Source of the DNA: Verrucomicrobiota bacterium
GTDB lineage: Bacteria; Verrucomicrobiota; Verrucomicrobiia; Limisphaerales; JAEYXS01
Length of the DNA: 64,000 nt
Reading direction: 5' to 3'
Assembly: GCA_023431185.1 (NCBI GenBank)
Contig: JAEYXS010000047.1
Span: 46,370-110,369, forward strand
Shown: one piece after another, positions 62,615 through 64,000 of the stretch
Layout of the letters: each line of letters begins with the position of its first letter
Position numbering within the stretch: position 1 is the stretch's first letter
The notes under the pieces: generated by a model
The model's database searches: none
What the model was told of the DNA's origin: nothing
What the model saw: only the letters and a program-made list of their open reading frames with translations
Made by a program: the position numbers and the translations under genes

Positions 62615-63970
62615 TTACTCTGCCACGATCTTCACCGTGTGTGTCACGGGCACGAAAGCCGTCTTGATGGCCTCCGCCAGTGGCGTGCGTTGCGCTTCGG
62701 TCTTCGCGACGACAGCTTCCATATCCTGCTTGGCTTCCGGACTGCGGAAGTCTTTCTTGATCTGCTGGGTCTCGAAGCTTTGTTTGGCCAGCACGGCATC
62801 GTCCACTTTCTTGAAGGCTGCGCTGAAAGGATTCGTGGCGAAATCCGCCGCGAGGTTCACGCCCTTGGCGAGTTCTTCCTTGGTGTAAGAACGTGTCTCG
62901 GTGCCCCACGTGACCTGATACTTCTTCTTCGTCGCCCCTTTCACCACCAGCAGCAGGCGGTTCAGATCCTGGTTGAACGGCACCACCGTCATGCCGCCGC
63001 GGATGCTGCTGTCCAGATTCTCTGCCCCCGTGGCGCAGAAGGGATAACGGCTGCTCTTGAAAGTGAATTCACCATTCGCACTCCCGGCCACTTCATGCCC
63101 CAGCGACGCGGTCGCCTTGCTTTTCTTCAAGTCCACCGTGAACGTGCCGATCTCACCATCAAGGCCCATCGACTTGAGGAACGCATACGCCATCACCACT
63201 TGGCCGGCCCAGCCGGGATGCACGCCGTCCTTGCCCGCGATCATGAAATCCGGCCCATACTTCTTCTGCGCGAAGTAACCGCCCGTGTACATCGGCCAAA
63301 AGACATCCGCGAAACCGACCTTTTCCGCCTTCGCCATCTCGATGCCCATGTTGCGGAGCGTCAACAGGCTAAGGTTCAGGTCTTCCACTGTGCCGGTCGC
63401 CGTCTTCACCCAGGTCGGCATCTTGCCGACCGGTCCGGGCGAGCCGTGGATCATCCGCACACCATTCGCCTTGAAGGCGCGGATGATCGCCAGCGAATTG
63501 GACCGGTAATCCGCCCCGATCTCCTCTGTGTAAGGGACATACCGGTGATCGTTCATGCCGTAGCACGTCGTGGCGAAGTCGGGATCAAAGCGCAGGCAGT
63601 CATTCGTCAGGCGTTTGATGAAACCGGACGCGCGCTCACCGCTCCAACCATACTGGCGCACCGTGATGCCCAGCTCCGGCGTGCACACCGTGAGATACGT
63701 CTCCATGATGCGCGAATACATCTTCTGCTCCGTGATGGAATCACCGATGATGGCCAGCTTGTCCCCCTGCTTGAGTTGCAATGTCGTTGGTGCCGGCGGT
63801 GCCTGAAGCGCCTTGAATTTCTCGAACTCCGGCGCGTTTGGCTTGACCTCATACGACTGGGCCAAACTCAGGGAGACAAAGGATAGCGCGAGGGCGCAGA
63901 CCAACTGACGGGCGGAAAGAAAGCGTGTGTTCACACACCGATAGTCGGCAAGGGACCACAAGCGAGTCAA
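62615..63970 (-). CDS. Exported SGNH/GDSL hydrolase
   Basis: The 451-residue protein carries block I GDSITEQKM (Ser nucleophile, about 77), block III YGMNDHRYV and block V DGVHPGW (Asp-His), spanning about 65-290. A C-terminal beta-rich domain of unknown type follows. A GTG at 63934 would start at VNTRFLSARQLVCALALSFVSLSLAQS and give a better signal peptide than the ATG at 63970. It is probably a periplasmic or secreted esterase acting on carbohydrate esters. It lies 283 bases upstream of the patatin operon on the same strand. Confidence 0.85.
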   Translation of the reverse strand: MTRLWSLADYRCVNTRFLSARQLVCALALSFVSLSLAQSYEVKPNAPEFEKFKALQAPPAPTTLQLKQGDKLAIIGDSITEQKMYSRIMETYLTVCTPELGITVRQYGWSGERASGFIKRLTNDCLRFDPDFATTCYGMNDHRYVPYTEEIGADYRSNSLAIIRAFKANGVRMIHGSPGPVGKMPTWVKTATGTVEDLNLSLLTLRNMGIEMAKAEKVGFADVFWPMYTGGYFAQKKYGPDFMIAGKDGVHPGWAGQVVMAYAFLKSMGLDGEIGTFTVDLKKSKATASLGHEVAGSANGEFTFKSSRYPFCATGAENLDSSIRGGMTVVPFNQDLNRLLLVVKGATKKKYQVTWGTETRSYTKEELAKGVNLAADFATNPFSAAFKKVDDAVLAKQSFETQQIKKDFRSPEAKQDMEAVVAKTEAQRTPLAEAIKTAFVPVTHTVKIVAE

Positions 63971-64000
63971 GGCAGTTGGTAGGGCCCGCAGTACAACGCG

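Overview
The window looks like chromosome from a Gram-negative, moderately GC-rich bacterium of the Verrucomicrobiota, probably a Pedosphaera/Limisphaera-like lineage. This is inferred from gene content, not from a marker gene: DUF1549/DUF1553 cytochromes, small planctomycete-type monohaem cytochromes, ThuA and NHL-propeller proteins, a DUF6797-like secreted protein, an ECF sigma factor beside a membrane Ser/Thr kinase, and LpxA plus a secretin (outer membrane). I saw no rRNA, tRNA, CRISPR array, prophage or insertion sequence. About 54 protein genes are called. The first is cut by the window edge.

Layout. 1-9.5 kb: a truncated unknown gene converges on icd; then a BamE-like lipoprotein, an NHL propeller, an ECF sigma/Ser-Thr kinase pair and a large secreted propeller protein. 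9.5-18 kb: a DUF6941-like protein, an unknown gene, a sialidase-fold protein, a GntP permease with a UPF0261 (Tm-1-like) protein, ThuA, radC and lpxA. 18-26 kb: an outer-membrane porin, a GT2 glycosyltransferase, a CobW GTPase, trmB-FIST, a formylglycine-fold lipoprotein-like protein, an EF-hand protein, and two tandem monohaem cytochromes. 26-32 kb: type II secretion genes gspE-L-M-D. 32-38 kb: purU, molybdopterin synthase (moaE, moaD), hpt, two paralogous membrane proteins and xseA. 38-45 kb: HEAT-repeat proteins, a YmdB-type phosphodiesterase and a DUF1549/DUF1553 cytochrome. 45-51 kb: a hybrid sensor kinase, then gspF-H-I-J-K. 51-64 kb: larE, small genes, a tightly coupled fatty-acid beta-oxidation operon headed by a patatin, and an SGNH hydrolase.

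How the parts work together. Two blocks 15 kb apart supply most of one type II secretion machine (D, E, F, H, I, J, K, L, M). The major pseudopilin GspG, the prepilin peptidase and GspC are not in the window. Many other products carry export signals (sialidase, propellers, ThuA, SGNH hydrolase, cytochromes), suiting a polymer-degrading life. The operon from 62331 down to 53652 encodes, with 4- to 47-base overlaps, a patatin lipase, a PaaK-like CoA ligase, a thiolase, a fused hydratase/dehydrogenase and an acyl-CoA dehydrogenase: in principle a complete path from acyl lipid to acetyl-CoA on one transcript. All 25 genes from 33284 to 63970 lie on the minus strand.

Intergenic DNA carries a family of REP-like palindromes arranged as three inverted pairs, plus other inverted repeats and several strong hairpin terminators. 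I found no clear new defence system or mobile element. The most unusual items are the coupled lipase-to-beta-oxidation operon, the split secretion system, the triplicated HEAT unit, the two paralogous membrane proteins and the REPIN-like repeats.
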